In this document: one piece after another, positions 38,238-50,831 of the stretch
Position numbering within the stretch: position 1 is the stretch's first letter
How the letters are laid out: each line of letters begins with the position of its first letter
NCBI GenBank assembly: GCA_025266875.1
Contig: JALLLT010000033.1
Location: 124,001-188,000 of the forward strand
Length of the DNA stretch: 64,000 bases
Direction of reading: 5' to 3'
Source: Fennellomyces sp. T-0311
Taxonomy: Eukaryota > Mucoromycota > Mucoromycetes > Mucorales > Lichtheimiaceae
The notes under the pieces: model-generated
The model's database searches: none
Seen by the model: only the letters and a program-made list of their open reading frames with translations
Told to the model about the DNA's origin: nothing
Position numbers and translations under genes: made by a program

Positions 38238-38694
38238 ACACAATGTACATATACCGCCAAGTGACTCGGTCCAAGCAGCAATCGACAGCAAGCGAGATGA
38301 AGAATTTGAAGCAAGAGCCAAAGCTTCCAAAACAGTACGATGCTTACGGCGGACATGAACAGTTGATCCAATACTGTACCTCGAATCGGCGACGAACGAC
38401 CGGCATAGGCTAATAAACTGGAGACTTCACTGGCTTCCACCGACGTACAACCCACCAGACTGTCCCTGTGGACAAATCAAGGCTAAGCGTGAACACTTTG
38501 TTACTTGCCAGCTTGTGGCGACACAAATGCAAGTACTAAGGGACGCATTCGGAAATATGCCAGAGCTTGACACTGACACACATTTCATCGACCATATCAT
38601 GAATTGCCTTCCGCGCACAGATGCCGGCCTTATCCGCGGCAAATGGGAGAAAATTTGGCCAGCTCTGCTACGAGTCCTTTACGAATCGCCATGA
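38238..38694 (+). mobile_element. Decayed LINE (non-LTR retrotransposon) C-terminal fragment, copy 2
   Basis: A single frame reads through the C-terminal part of a LINE reverse-transcriptase polyprotein, broken by TGA at 38356-38358. Diagnostic features are RLINWRLHWLPP followed by C-x-C-G, then H and C (CPCGQIKAKREHFVTC, first Cys codon at 38461), the cysteine/histidine motif found after the polymerase in many LINEs. It ends with IDHIMNCLPRTDAGL, shared with the relic at 12.5 kb. The polymerase core and 5' part are missing. Confidence 0.72.
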
Positions 38695-40515
38695 TCCACC
38701 CGAACGACGAAGACAACCAAGAGCTATCCGATCCTTCCGAAGGGACTCACATCTGACACGTGTGGTCATGCAGGTCTCTTAATTTGTATAACAGGTTTCA
38801 TTCCCAGTATCTACTACTTATTACCATACAGACCTTTTTTTTTCAAGCATGACTCCTCTAAACTTTTATGTATGATATTTAAATACTACATACGTACCGC
38901 AAGGAAGAGACCTATTACCTATAGGATCAGGTCTAATAACTCTCAGAAATAAATAATAACTTTTGAACTATACCGCCAAGTGTTAGCCCATCATTATCTT
39001 CTCTCTTCCGGTTCCATCGCATTTTATTTCGCATAATATTTCTGTACGTATTACGAGACTGGAACGGTACCGTAAGCTAAGCCTGTCGCCAGGCTTGTAT
39101 TATAGGGATAAACTGCCAGTAAAGTTTATACTGTAGAAAAATATTTAAGGTATGCTAAGCCTAAATCGATGTTTCACTGGATCACAAAGAGTGTGTGACA
39201 GCATAGTAGTACATGATATTATTTTCTCACTGGCGCGCCATAATGCCTTTATTGGTATGCATGAAGTAATAGAGGCGTTTAAGCGTTAACTATATATAGT
39301 TTTAGCACAGCATCATACATATGTGTCTCGGAGCTATTCTAATATAACACACTTCACGAGTAAATCTCACCATCCTACAGCTGAAGCATAACGTTAAATA
39401 TGGTTACTTCTATAAACTACTCCGTATTTTTTAGAGTGAATACTTACTGTACTGTGGATAAAAGAAAGCATACTGAAACGTATTGGACAATGTATATACC
39501 AAAACAAACATACTTTTCTATGCATATCGGGATACGTAAACATAGATGCTCCAGTGAGCCGATAAGAGGTTGAATAAGTGATCCCATACGCGTCTGTACG
39601 TATACTGTGAGATCAGTGATTGGGGTCCGAACTTATCACTGTCTGCCCGCTATAATATTGTGTAGCACATTCGGAACCTAATATACCTCGATGATTACGT
39701 GGACTATCACCTTTTTATTCTCTTGTTCGTAGTTTTGTGAATGAAAAATCATAAAAACTGGAGAGCGCGATATGACATATTCCATTTTCCCAGACAGATA
39801 AAAGCGGCCTAATTGACGTATACTCGTGAATATGCATCCGTGACTGGATGGGTTTAACGGAATGACAGCTGGTGTTGTGCTACGGTCCCACCAAAAAATT
39901 ACTTACGCGGATGTCGCAATCAAAAGAATTTGAAGCTCGGGTTCTTGTGATGTATCCCAGAGCCTTGGCAATCAGAACCTTGTTTGCCGCGGCTTCGTTA
40001 AAATAACCTAGAAGTATGTCATGGTTCCGATTCAGTGGGTAAATCGTGGTAATACTGACAAAAGTTCTACACTTGACGGACTTGGGCTAATGACAGCTAA
40101 CAGAGTGATGTATATGTAGACAATCTTCGTGTTCAAAATATTGAAAAAAAGATCCACAAACAAAACCTTAGATGCGCCACCACTTCGGAACTTTTGATGA
40201 GGAAGACAGCAGCACAGCTCCACCCCTGGTCATCCAACTGCGTTTTATGTTTAACATGTATGCTATCTCAAGTAACTATCTGCTTCTTCTACGTGTTTAT
40301 ACAGATCCCAAAGAAAAGTATATGCTAGAGTTTACGATAACACTGCTGGGTACGTATTAAACAGGTAAGAAGTATTGTTATGTTAGGGAAAAACGTGTGC
40401 TTAGGACCAACACAGCTGTTACACATACGGGGCTAGCTTATTTGAAGGCATTATGCCACCAAACCAACTTTTAGGTTGAGATTTCGCCATCGCTTTTTCT
40501 CATTTCCAGTAGATC
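38695..40515. other. Gene-poor interval upstream of F-box 2
   Basis: AT-rich sequence with no supported gene. The last few hundred bases are the promoter side of F-box 2. Confidence 0.5.
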
Positions 40516-42412
40516 ATGACCAACAGCAATAATCCTGCTGAAATCGGCAAAAAACAGCTCTTGAAACAGTACGGAATCTTTTGTCTACCGGCTGACATTC
40601 TGCTGTCCGTCTTCAAGCATTTCGACAGATCAGATTGTTTGAACTCCATGGCGGTATGCCGAATATGGTACGATAACGTCCCGCAATATTCGCAGCATTT
40701 GTGGAAGCACTTGAAGATGCGGAGACTTGATTACTACGAAAATAATAAACGCTGGCAGCACTGTATTGGTGGCCATGTAAAAGTTGTTACTTTTGACAAA
40801 AGCAGCGAAGATGAAACGCTGGCAATGATGCAAATTCTTATCGACTGCAATTGCCACGAAATTGAATTCCTAGGTGATCTCTTCCATATTATATTTGTTG
40901 CCAAGCACCAGGAATTGCTAACGAATACTGACTACGATAGAGTTCCGAAGTTGTAATGTCTTTGCCACAAAGAAAGAGCTGTTTTTGGAGCGACTGCGGC
41001 AACTTGGCATCCAGTTGACCGAGTTGAAGTTCAACAACCACCGCACCAATCTCCATTTTATGCATCTATTGCATATATGCCCACGACTAGTCGATCTCAT
41101 CTATATACCCACCCAAATGGCATACAATGATGGACTTTATGATGTTGAACCCGATGTTCTCGAACCCGAACTCCCCAAACATTTGGAGTTCAGTTCGCTT
41201 ACCTACTTGTGCATTGATGGCTATATCGATAAACGCCGGCGACTTGAGCCCATTTTGCAAAAATGTCCAAATTTACGTTATCTCGTCTACTCCAGCGGCG
41301 AGAGAGGAACGTACCAAGGATCTGTTATTGTTCCATCTTATCAAACTACCATGATGGATCTCGATGTACTATTTTCTTGGTGCCCCAAACTGCTGTACCT
41401 TCAAGCGAACTGCGACGTATTCTCTGGCTATCGTGAAGACTTTATGGAATGGAGCGATACCAAATACCAAAGCGTAACGGAACTTGGACTGCGCTATTTG
41501 AACACAGCGGAAACAGAAGGCTATGGTACTGAACAGATTGCACCCCACATCCAACGAAATGCAAGCACTCTATATTCATTGGTGCTTACTGGTCCTCAGC
41601 AAACTACACTTCAAGAACCTCAAAACTGGTCCGTAATTCTTGGCACAATCTATATGCCACAGCTGCGAAAACTCCAGTTACGTGGTGCGTTGATTGAAAG
41701 TAATGCGCTGATTGCCATGCTTAGTCGATGCCTTAATCTCGAGCAACTTTTCGTGATGATTGGTGGATTGAGTCTTAATCTGTCACAGGCACTCCAAAAC
41801 CTTGGACAGTTGAAACAGTTGCAACTCGCCTATCTCAAATTGGAATTTGACGGCATACATGAAGACCCTGCAGCACGATTTTTCAATGACTTGGCTGCCC
41901 GCGGATCGAAATTGGAAATGATTAGTCTGTATGAAATACCGCATATCATGACAGACGAACTACTCGCAGCAATGGCAAGATTGCCCAAATTAAAAGTACT
42001 TAAAGTCGAGCTTGATCAGGATCGGTGCACCGACGACGGGTTTTGCCGATTTGTCGATATGCTAGACGGTACGGCCGTCGAAAATCTAGAGTTCAGCAAT
42101 ATGCAATATATCCCTCGGGAAACATTCGACTCTATCGGTAACTTGACACGCTTAAAGACACTTCGTCTGATAAGCCCACGTGGATTCGGCATCCCCGTAT
42201 ATGCTGACGGTAACGGCTTAATGCGCTTGCTACGAAAAACCAATGTGGATGAATTGTACTTTGATAGCGTCAGGCTATTCTCTCCGCCCGACAGTGTTAT
42301 GAATATGCTTAAACGAGAACCCCTCAGATATGAATTGACAAGTTTAGACGATTATGCTGCCGACTTTATACAGAACGAATACTATGTTAAAATCGAGCGT
42401 GTACGCGATTAG
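40516..42412 (+). CDS. F-box protein with leucine-rich C-terminal region (copy 2)
   Basis: Paralogue of the F-box gene at 34.7 kb. Exons 40516-40873 and 40941-42412, giving 609 aa, longer by about 130 residues at the C-terminus. F-box at about 20-62 (FCLPADILLSVFKHFDRS then VCRIWYDNVPQYSQ). The intron follows an EFLG motif in phase 1, as in copy 1. Shared landmarks downstream are LTELKF, HLEFSSLTYLCIDGYIDK and ILQKCPNLRYLVY, then LRR-like units such as LPKLKVLKVEL. Likely SCF adaptor. The two copies lie in the same orientation, with LTR, inverted-repeat and LINE relics between them. Confidence 0.83.
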
Positions 42413-43019
42413 CAGGAGATTTTTTGTACTTGATCATTAGCTAGAATATTCCTCCTATTACTTACCAAATAAACGTCAGTACAAAGCCCCAAACGAATGC
42501 CTCTTGGCTAAACATTAATGTCAAGGTTACCTACCGGAAAAGCACATATTAATTCCCTCATCGCAGTTTGCGTTCAAAGTCGGCAAGGAATGGCTCCTTC
42601 GTTTCGGTAAGCACCAAGACATCGATTAACATATTCTAATCTACGTATCAGTAGGTATCAGCGACCATATTTCATAGTTGTCATTTTCGTTAGTAGGTGA
42701 CAGGTTATTTTCCCAGAGAAATACCTATGTAAAGTCACCGCTGCTTTTCTCTGATGGAGTGCGTGAGCTTAATATGTGTGTACATAATAGTAACTGTTTA
42801 TATTATTCAAAGGAATCTTTACCTTTTGTATGTTTCGTATCTTGATCTTCATCCAATAAATCATCTTCGAATTCAGAACAGACAGTCCAGAATGTAATGA
42901 CGTAAAAGTTATTGGCGGAAGCTCCGTGCTCCTGTGTGAATTCTATGACAAATTGGGAAGTCTATACATTCGCTGAACACTTCTTCATAGACTTAATTCT
43001 GTGAAAACAATATCCAATA
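42413..43019. other. Intergenic, no gene seen
   Basis: 3' flank of F-box 2 followed by AT-rich sequence. Nothing supported. Confidence 0.45.
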
Positions 43020-43475
43020 TCAATCTAGTAGACAGTCAAACACCTTATGAGGTAGCTTTATTTCGTTATCGAATAGCGTTAACATTGCCTTTGCACTGTT
43101 ACCTGTTATGGCGTTCATGAGAAATAGAATACGTGCTGTTTGCAGCATTACCACGTGCGTAGCACGCTCCATCAAATGATAGTATAAGAATTCACATATG
43201 TGTTCATGACACTCTAAATTGGGATCGGGGCTAATCATCAACAACAAGCAAGTAAACAGAAGAGTGTGTGGGGCACTACTTTTTTCAATGCAACTGACCA
43301 ATAGGATAAATTGAACCTATTGACTTAGTCAAAAAAAAATGCGGGGTTCGGACTACCGTCAACGCCAGAAACTTTGCTTTCGATAAACAAAATCATTGAG
43401 CCAGCTAGTGTGAGCCAGTACGTTTTTACGATAGCATTCGATTAAAAAGTTATCGTAGAGAACAGATAGTAATAT
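43020..43475 (-). other. Possible coding fragment or pseudogene, unrecognised
   Basis: Two protein-like stretches sit on the minus strand. One reads LAHTSWLNDFVYRKQSFWR (about 43465-43370). The other reads PDPNLECHEHICEFLYYHL followed by MLQTARILFLMNAITG (within 43250-43100). Their composition is protein-like rather than random, and a splice between them is conceivable, but no clean donor-acceptor pair, start codon or family match is evident. It may be an exon remnant of a helical-repeat protein. Low confidence. Confidence 0.2.
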
Positions 43476-43660
43476 GAAATTGACCTAATTTACCATGGTT
43501 GGGGCAGTAAAGCTTAGAAGCAGGTACAATTCGGATTGATCAGCAGGAACGTTTATGTCGGAGACAAGATCCAAAGGAGAAAGCGAGACAGAGACAGGCC
43601 AACTGACGAAATTGAACAGCAACTCTTTTTTTTTTCTTTTTCTTATTACATAACATATAA

Positions 43661-46600
43661 ATGGCCAACGTTGTGTCCATATTAGCAAAGAAGCGTTCGG
43701 TCAGCGCGCTGGTCATTGCGCTTATCTATGCGTTATATAAAGCAAAGAAGCACTTTCAGAACCAAGCTGCAGGCAGCAACGAGCAAAACCAAACAGCACC
43801 TAATAAGACCAACGCCAACAGCAAACGCAAGGGCAAAGGCAAGGTCGGCGTCAACGCAACATTCTTTAAGCAAATGCGCGAATTGCTGCCCATTTGCATT
43901 CCAGGTAAAGGCGGAAAACCTGATGCGAACTGATCGATGCTGACATGGAACGTATAGGTGTCTTTACAAAAGAAGCTGGATTGCTTGCAGGTCTTGCCAC
44001 GGTGTTGATCGCACGAACATGGCTGGATATTTGGTATGTGAAACAGACTACTCTATTATTATGCAACTTCGAGGTAGTGAACTAAAGTGACCTTTTCAAT
44101 GTATATAGGTTCTCTGCATTCAACGGGTAACGGAGTGCATGGGTGAAAGGGGGAAGCGAAAGGGAATAGTAACGAGGATGATTGTTTTCCAGATCGGTTG
44201 TCAAGGCTATTGTATCGCGCAACCGGGAGGCCTTTATTGCCAAGGCAATTGTGGAGTTTGGTATCATGATGGTAAGGATAAGAAGAATTGAAAGTCGAAG
44301 AAACGAATATTAATGCGGGGTGTTACCCATAGTGGCCCATGAGCATTGTCAACAACTCGCTGAAGTTGACCATCAGTGCTCTGGCATTGTGCTTCCGCGA
44401 ACGTCTTACTAAGGTAACATATCAGAAATCAAACGAGCCTTATCACGATCCTGACTTTGCATGGTAGTTCGCACATAACCAGTACTTGGACGGTATCACA
44501 TTCTACAAGATCTCCAACCTCGATAACAGATTGCAAAACGCAGATCAATTGTTGACTCAGGATATCGACAAGTTCTCCGAGAACTTGTCTCACTTGTACT
44601 CGGATATTGCCAAGCCAATTGTAGACATTTTCTTGTTTGCCTATAAGCTCGGTGAAGCCATGTAAGAATTGTCAGTCATATGCAGGCGGGTGATGGATTA
44701 CTGATGGATGGGTTATAGCGGCAACGAGGCTCCATTCTTTATGATTTCATACTTTGTTCTTTCTGGTGTAATCCTCCGTGCTTTCTCACCTCCATTTGGT
44801 CGATGTACGTAACATACATGGGTAATATGTGAATAGTGCTGATGCAGATTTATTTTAGACACGGCCGTTGAGCAGAAGCTTGAGGGTGACTTCCGCTTCA
44901 CTCACGTAAGCTTTTCTTTCTATTACTCCCATGATGATGATTTACTAACCGACATTTTAGTCACGTATCATTACCCACTCTGAGGAAATCGCTTTCTACG
45001 GTGGCGGCGAGCGCGAGAAGGAAGTCGTTAACAACACATTCCAAAAGGTACAGCAGTTCTGTGTATGCGAGGCACCGCACGCTAATGCACGTGGATGTTA
45101 TCTAGATCGTTAACCATGTCCGCAAAGTATATACTTTGCGCTTCCTGAACGGCATTTTTGACTCTGTACTTGTAAAATACTGCGCAACGATGACAGCTTA
45201 CTAGTATGTACATGATTGTTTGCAGGTACATACATTCTCTTTAACTTCTTGATGACTTTTCTTTCTAGTCTATTGGCTCGTCCTGTATTTGACCCTCGAT
45301 ATGGTAAGATTTTGATGATGCAACGCTGACATGCTTTTTTCTTACTAATCAAAATGTGGTTAGCGACAAGCCATATGGGCTCCGCGATGGACGATCCTAC
45401 TAAGCTTATGGAAGATTATTCCAGAAACTGTATGCGTATCTGACTTCAATACAAATATGTCAGTGCTAACAATTACTATTATAGCGAGCTACTTGATCAA
45501 CCTTTCACAGGCGGTCGGACGATTGATCCTGACAGGTCGTGACTTGACCCGATTCGCAGGCTATACAGTAAGTTGATACTGTTGTTTTTCAAGGGGCAGG
45601 ATAAGCCCAAACTGACGCATGATCAAAATAGCACCGGGTCGCTGAACTCTTTGAAGTGCTCCGCGACGTTAGCAAGGGTAAATACAACCGCACCATGGTT
45701 TCGACGGAAACTGAAACCACACAGAACAAGGGTATGTAAAAAGGAGCGACGCGCTAGTTGAAGAGAAAGATATGTTAACTTGTTCTATTAGTTGTGGATC
45801 CCAAGGATATGAAGGGGAAGGTGATCATTAAGGACGGTGTTATTGTGTTTGACAATGTCCCTATCGTGACACCCAACAGTGACGTTTTGGTAAGACTCAA
45901 GTTAAATGTCCTGAATAACGCAATACTGATTGGAGGAAATGGATATAGCTCAAGGATCTGTCATTCAAAGTAAGCACCGGCATGAACTGTCTTATCTCCG
46001 GACCCAACGGCTGCGGCAAGAGCTCGCTGTTCCGTATCCTTGGCGACCTGTGGCCATTATTTGGTAAGAGATATAAAAAGAGCACTCTGTGTAACGCATC
46101 CCCACTTACCCGGTCTTTTGTAAAAGGTGGCACTGTGACAAAGCCAGCCGCATCTAAACTGTTCTATGTGCCGCAAAAGCCTTATCTTGCCCTGGGCACT
46201 TTCCGTGACCAAGTGATCTACCCGGACACTGCAGCGCAGGCCAAGGAACGTGGCTACGATGACGACGAACTGATGAATCTGCTGAACACGGTCCATCTTG
46301 GCTACCTTGTGGAACGCGAGGGTGGCTGGGATGCGATCCAAGACTGGGCTGATGTGTAAGTGAACAGATGCGCGTGTGTGTGAGCGTTTGTTTCACTAAA
46401 AAAAAACCGGTGTTAATTATAGGCTTTCTGGCGGTGAAAAGCAACGTGTGGCAATGGCTCGTTTGTTCTACCATAAGCCTCAGTTTGTAAGTTGGAAGCT
46501 TTTTTTCGCGCGAGCAAAAGGCGAAGTTGACGCGGTTTGCTGTTAGGCTATTTTGGATGAGTGCACCAGCGCAGTCAGCGTGGACATCGAGGCCATCATG

Positions 46601-46919
46601 TATGAGTATGCGCGTAAAGTGGGCATCACGCTCTTCACGGTGTCGCACAGGTATAAGGGCCAAGGAAAAAGAAGCAACAAATTCTGGTTCTAAAAATGGC
46701 TTAATATAGAACATCGCTGGTACGCCACCACGAATACCTGCTGCGATTTGACGGCGAGGGCCACTACGAGTTCCGAGAGTGAGTAACGATCTAATATGAA
46801 TTAATTAATGTAATTAAATGCGCTAATGAATGGGGGTTAGACTGGACCCTGAGGACATCAACACGCCGTTCGGCTTCGGGCATGGCAAGTCGCAGGCGTC
46901 GTCCAAGCTGGAAGCATAA
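43661..46919 (+). CDS. Peroxisomal ABC half-transporter, ABCD3/PMP70-like, 21 exons
   Basis: Imports acyl-CoA-type substrates into peroxisomes as a dimer. Exons: 43661-43904, 43958-44033, 44109-44126, 44193-44271, 44333-44413, 44468-44661, 44719-44804, 44859-44905, 44961-45047, 45106-45203, 45269-45303, 45364-45429, 45485-45567, 45632-45731, 45792-45889, 45949-46063, 46127-46355, 46423-46486, 46547-46650, 46710-46778, 46841-46919; 683 aa. The membrane domain includes the ABCD EAA-like motif [10 protein letters not shown]. The ATPase has Walker [10 protein letters not shown] (482-490), signature LSGGEKQR (580-587) and Walker B FAILDE (600-605) before CTSAVS. Overall wording is closest to PMP70 rather than ALDP. 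Exon 3 is only 18 nt. Intron 16 (63 nt) is open and in frame. Confidence 0.92.
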
Positions 46920-47239
46920 GTTAGTTGTAGTTAGATCATTTATTTTATTCCCCCCATCGTCACGAAAAAGGCATCCATCGTGCTTAGAGCTTAAATCTGT
47001 TAAACGGGCAGCGATAAATATATACGCACTCATCCATCATGCACTAAGACAGACGACGCTTGTAACTGAAATTGAACAATGGATGAGACAGCGCCACACT
47101 CATTGTCTGACCTTGCCATATTGGTACGGACATTTTCAGCTCACCGGTATGCCACCATAGCACCCTCGGGCGCCGGCCACCCACATATTTCCTTGGTTAT
47201 GTACATACCTTCTTCTTCCATTACGCTCCCAAGGACATT
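46920..47239. other. Short intergenic region
   Basis: About 0.3 kb between two plus-strand genes: terminator side of the ABC transporter and promoter side of the RhoGAP gene. Confidence 0.5.
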
Positions 47240-49842
47240 ATGGCTAGACCACGAGGAAAAAGTCTTTCGCAGAATACACAACCACAGCAGCTGCCACCAC
47301 CTCCACCGCCGCAACCATCCGACAACGAGGTACGCACTGATCCCTTTCTGCATCCTGCCGCCGCCAACTTATAACACCATGTAGCCAAACGTGAATGCCC
47401 AACTTGATTACATTAATAAAATCATCAAGTGGAACATTCAAGACCTAGATCACTTCATTAACGTCCTGAATGCACGGTTAGTGTACTCGCTAGCACCAGA
47501 AGCCTCTGTGCCTTACCGTTTTCGCCCTATAGGATTACTGCCGAAACGACGTATCTCCAGGCCCTGGAGCGTATCGAGCGGATGGCGCCCGTACCTGAGG
47601 CAGACAGCCGTTATTTCGGCGACGCACGGACATCCTATCAGAAGGTCACCATGCAGTACGAGATGTCAATGAGTCGGACGGTGAATGGGCGGCGCGAGCT
47701 AGTGAAGCATATGAAACTTCAGTTGCAACAGCTCTACGATGTCAAGGTAATATACGTCTGCAGAGCATCAACGTGCGATATATAACGCGCATTATCAGAA
47801 TACCCAGGAGATGCGGCGCAAAAGGATCAAAAACATCCTCGGTGAAAAAAACACCAACTACCTGTCGTTCCGGTCGCGCGATTTCGTTAGGAGGCATCGT
47901 GCGTATAATGCCAAGTGCAACGAGATTGAAGTTTTGGAGGATGAAATAAATGCTGCACCGGCAACAGCATCCACAACATCAACAGCGCCTGCACAAACAG
48001 CCGGATCAATAACCACAGCTCCAACAGAGGAACCGAGAAAATCTAGTGACAGCGACCAGTCGGCGACGTCTTCACACGATACGCATAGGCGACGGATGGC
48101 GGGCCTGAAGGCACTACGAACTCAGATTGTGAATGCCATGTCATCCAACATGGATCCCAACACAAGGGTCGCCAAGCTAAAGCGTGAGATGGTTGATCTC
48201 GGTAATACTGGTGGCTGGTGCCGTTGAGGATGTATGCGAGCTAACGGAGCTTGAAATAGATCGTGAATACCGGAAAGGCGTCGTGTTTATGGAGCGAGAA
48301 CGAAGAAAACAGGTCGAGACGACGGAGCATGCGATGAAGGTAAGGTTGTACGCGGTATCAGAGGTCAGTTGGATAATGGGTTATTCGGGCGTTTAGCATG
48401 TGGAGGTCATGATACTCGACAAGGCGGAAATGACAAAGTCCGTCTTACACAACATCTTGAAGGTTGAACAAGAGATGCAGCAGCACGAAGCCACGGTAAG
48501 TCCGCGCCCACCTTCCGCATACTCCATTGCTGCAGATATTAATTTTTCATCCGAATTACATATATAGTGGGCCCAGAAGGTGGTCCAGGCAAACGAACAA
48601 GTCAGTGGCCCTGCAGACGTGGCACTATTCCTCTCTGAATGGGAAAAGACGAAGACCCAGTTCGACGTTCCAGAGCAGATCTATTATGAGAATCGCTATC
48701 ATGGGGTTTTGAAAGGTAAACCTTATCCCTATATTTAGTGTACCGTCGAAAGGGAAGAATCGCGTTCTCACGTCTTGGAATGTCCGGATCACAGATGTCC
48801 AATTCAGCACGTCGCTGGAATCGTACGCGAAGATCCATCAGCGCACTGTGCCAATACTCGTTCAAAAGTGCATCCAAGCCGTGGAGGAACAAGGAGGTCT
48901 AAAAAAGGAAGGAATCTACCGAGTTTCTGGCAGACAGAGCAACATGGATGCGCTTAAAGTTGACTTTGAAAAGGATGAAATGAATGTCAATATCAACAAT
49001 TATGACGTATTTACGATCGCATCGGTCCTCAAAGTCTATCTACGCGAGCTTGAAATCCCATTGTTCGGCCTGCCGATGAGGTATCGCGCGGAATACTCTA
49101 GTAAGTTTAGGACGTAAGGGAGGTGGTAAATGATTGACTAATATCCGGCGCATTAGATAAAGATGATCCCACTCGGCTGCGAGAATTGGAATCTAATTTA
49201 GCCGAGCTATCAGATGCTCATCGTGACACGCTCAGAACGGTCATTGAGCATCTGGCCAAAGTGACAGCCCACGCAGACGTCAACAAGATGAACATGCAAA
49301 ACCTGTCATTGATCTTCACTCCTGCCATCTTCCACGACCACAACAACGCCGAAAATGCCGGTGAATGGTGTGTCGATAAGGTGTTTTCCGATCTGATCAC
49401 GCACCATCAAACGTTATTTGTCACAGTTGAAGCCGCTATCGCCGAAAGGAAAAAGCAGCGACAGAATCCACAACATTCCCGCGCACCCTTACCGCCTGCA
49501 CCACCGCCACAGGCACCAGTGGCCATTCATCCAAACAATAACGACATTTCTACCGCGTCATCCAGTATCACTCTACCATCCAGCTCCCTTTCCACCAAGA
49601 GTAACAGCGACCCAGTACCTGATGTGCCTATAATGAAGCCCCCGCTTGCTCGATCAGATTCAAGAGGAAGGACAATTCTTGCTAGAAAGGATTCGCTGAA
49701 TGCGTTGAAGCGCAGTCCGTCCTTGTTGCAAAGACACAATCACAAAAAGCAGCAGTCCACATCATCGCAGAAAGAGTTGCCGCCTGTTGTGCCACAGCAA
49801 CCGGACACCCCTGAACCTTCCTCACCAACCCCTCTTGTATAG
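47240..49842 (+). CDS. Rho GTPase-activating protein, probable F-BAR plus RhoGAP (Rgd1-like)
   Basis: Predicted to bind curved membrane and switch off a Rho GTPase. Exons: 47240-47329, 47385-47476, 47533-47746, 47799-48201, 48260-48339, 48397-48495, 48568-48715, 48795-49100, 49157-49842, giving 705 aa. After a Pro-rich start, residues about 35-370 are long helices fitting an F-BAR fold. The RhoGAP domain runs about 380-560: VPILVQKCIQAVEEQGGLKK, arginine finger R418 in EGIYRVSG, and MNMQNLSLIFTPAIF. A Pro/Ser-rich tail ends the protein. Intron 7 (48716-48794) is the only solution joining the two domains in frame; a 23-nt alternative ending in ATTTAG would shift frame. F-BAR assignment is weaker than RhoGAP. 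No DEP domain is seen, which argues against Rgd2. Confidence 0.82.
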
Positions 49843-50831
49843 CTACTTCACTTCAGTATTTAGGGTCGATGAATAAACACACGATGGTCGATTGAGGCTA
49901 ATGCAACAATAAGTCGATCATCGCCGCAATACCAAAACCAGGTTTCTTGTGACACCTTGAGAGAAAACCCTTTCGCGCGAAAGGTCAAACCTGGAGGAAG
50001 CATGCCCTTTTGGGAAAAGAGCTGGGGTCTAATAACGCTTATGCCATGCAGCTGTGATAACTCTAAGCTGAGATAAATTCCTAGCAAGCTATTGTCCGAT
50101 CTAGTTGCTGTGCTGATGGGAAGAAAATTCAAGTCTGATTCCCTCTGTAAACTTTAAATACAACAAGTAACATTGCTGCTTAGTTACTTTGCAAAGAGGG
50201 GGGGGGAAACTGGTGACGAATAAGGGGCTTTGGATTAACCATCTCCTAAAAATTCATTTTAGTGCTAACCACGTTGTCTATCGCGCGTGCTGACTTTTTA
50301 AGCTGTTGCCTTCTCTCGCGCGCGAATAAGCTAGGGTGATACAAATGCATGCATTCATTTATGAATATGGAAACCTATTATTCGATCCCATGATTATTAT
50401 GTTTACCAACAGTGGAGAAGAAAAAAAAAACATTGGGTAATGTATGCATACCAAGGTTTTTTTCTAAACGCATGGCAAATGCCAAGGGTTTTGTAACAAA
50501 GAATATGGATAGGGATTGAGCAACGCGCATGCGAACAACGAAAGTGAGAATAGTAATTGGTCATCACCCTCATAACCCTACTGCGCAAGGGTTTCGGTAA
50601 TGACTTTTTTTTGGGAGGATAGACATTTGTCGTGGCTAAGGTTTATTTTAGCCTGGTTATTACGTGGTCGGCGATCGGTGTCAACATGGGAGGATTGCGA
50701 TCAAAAATATTCGAGTGAAAGCTGCAGTGTAACACTGGACACACCCTTTTGGAAGTCCATTAGTTCGTCCATTTATAAAGAAGCGGCTTCTCCCACTTTT
50801 GGTTTTGCTACAGTCTTTTAATTCATACAAC
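49843..50831. other. Intergenic, no gene seen
   Basis: About 1 kb between two plus-strand genes. Short open frames only. Confidence 0.45.

Noticed and set aside
36432..38694. A single composite transposon covering the LTR-like, inverted-repeat and LINE relics
   Set aside because: The three parts belong to different element classes, and their boundaries do not share ends.
48711..48760. Apparent frameshift in the RhoGAP gene, with a 23-nt pseudo-intron ending ATTTAG
   Set aside because: A normal 79-bp intron (48716-48794) joins HGVLK to DVQFSTSLESY in frame, so no defect is needed.
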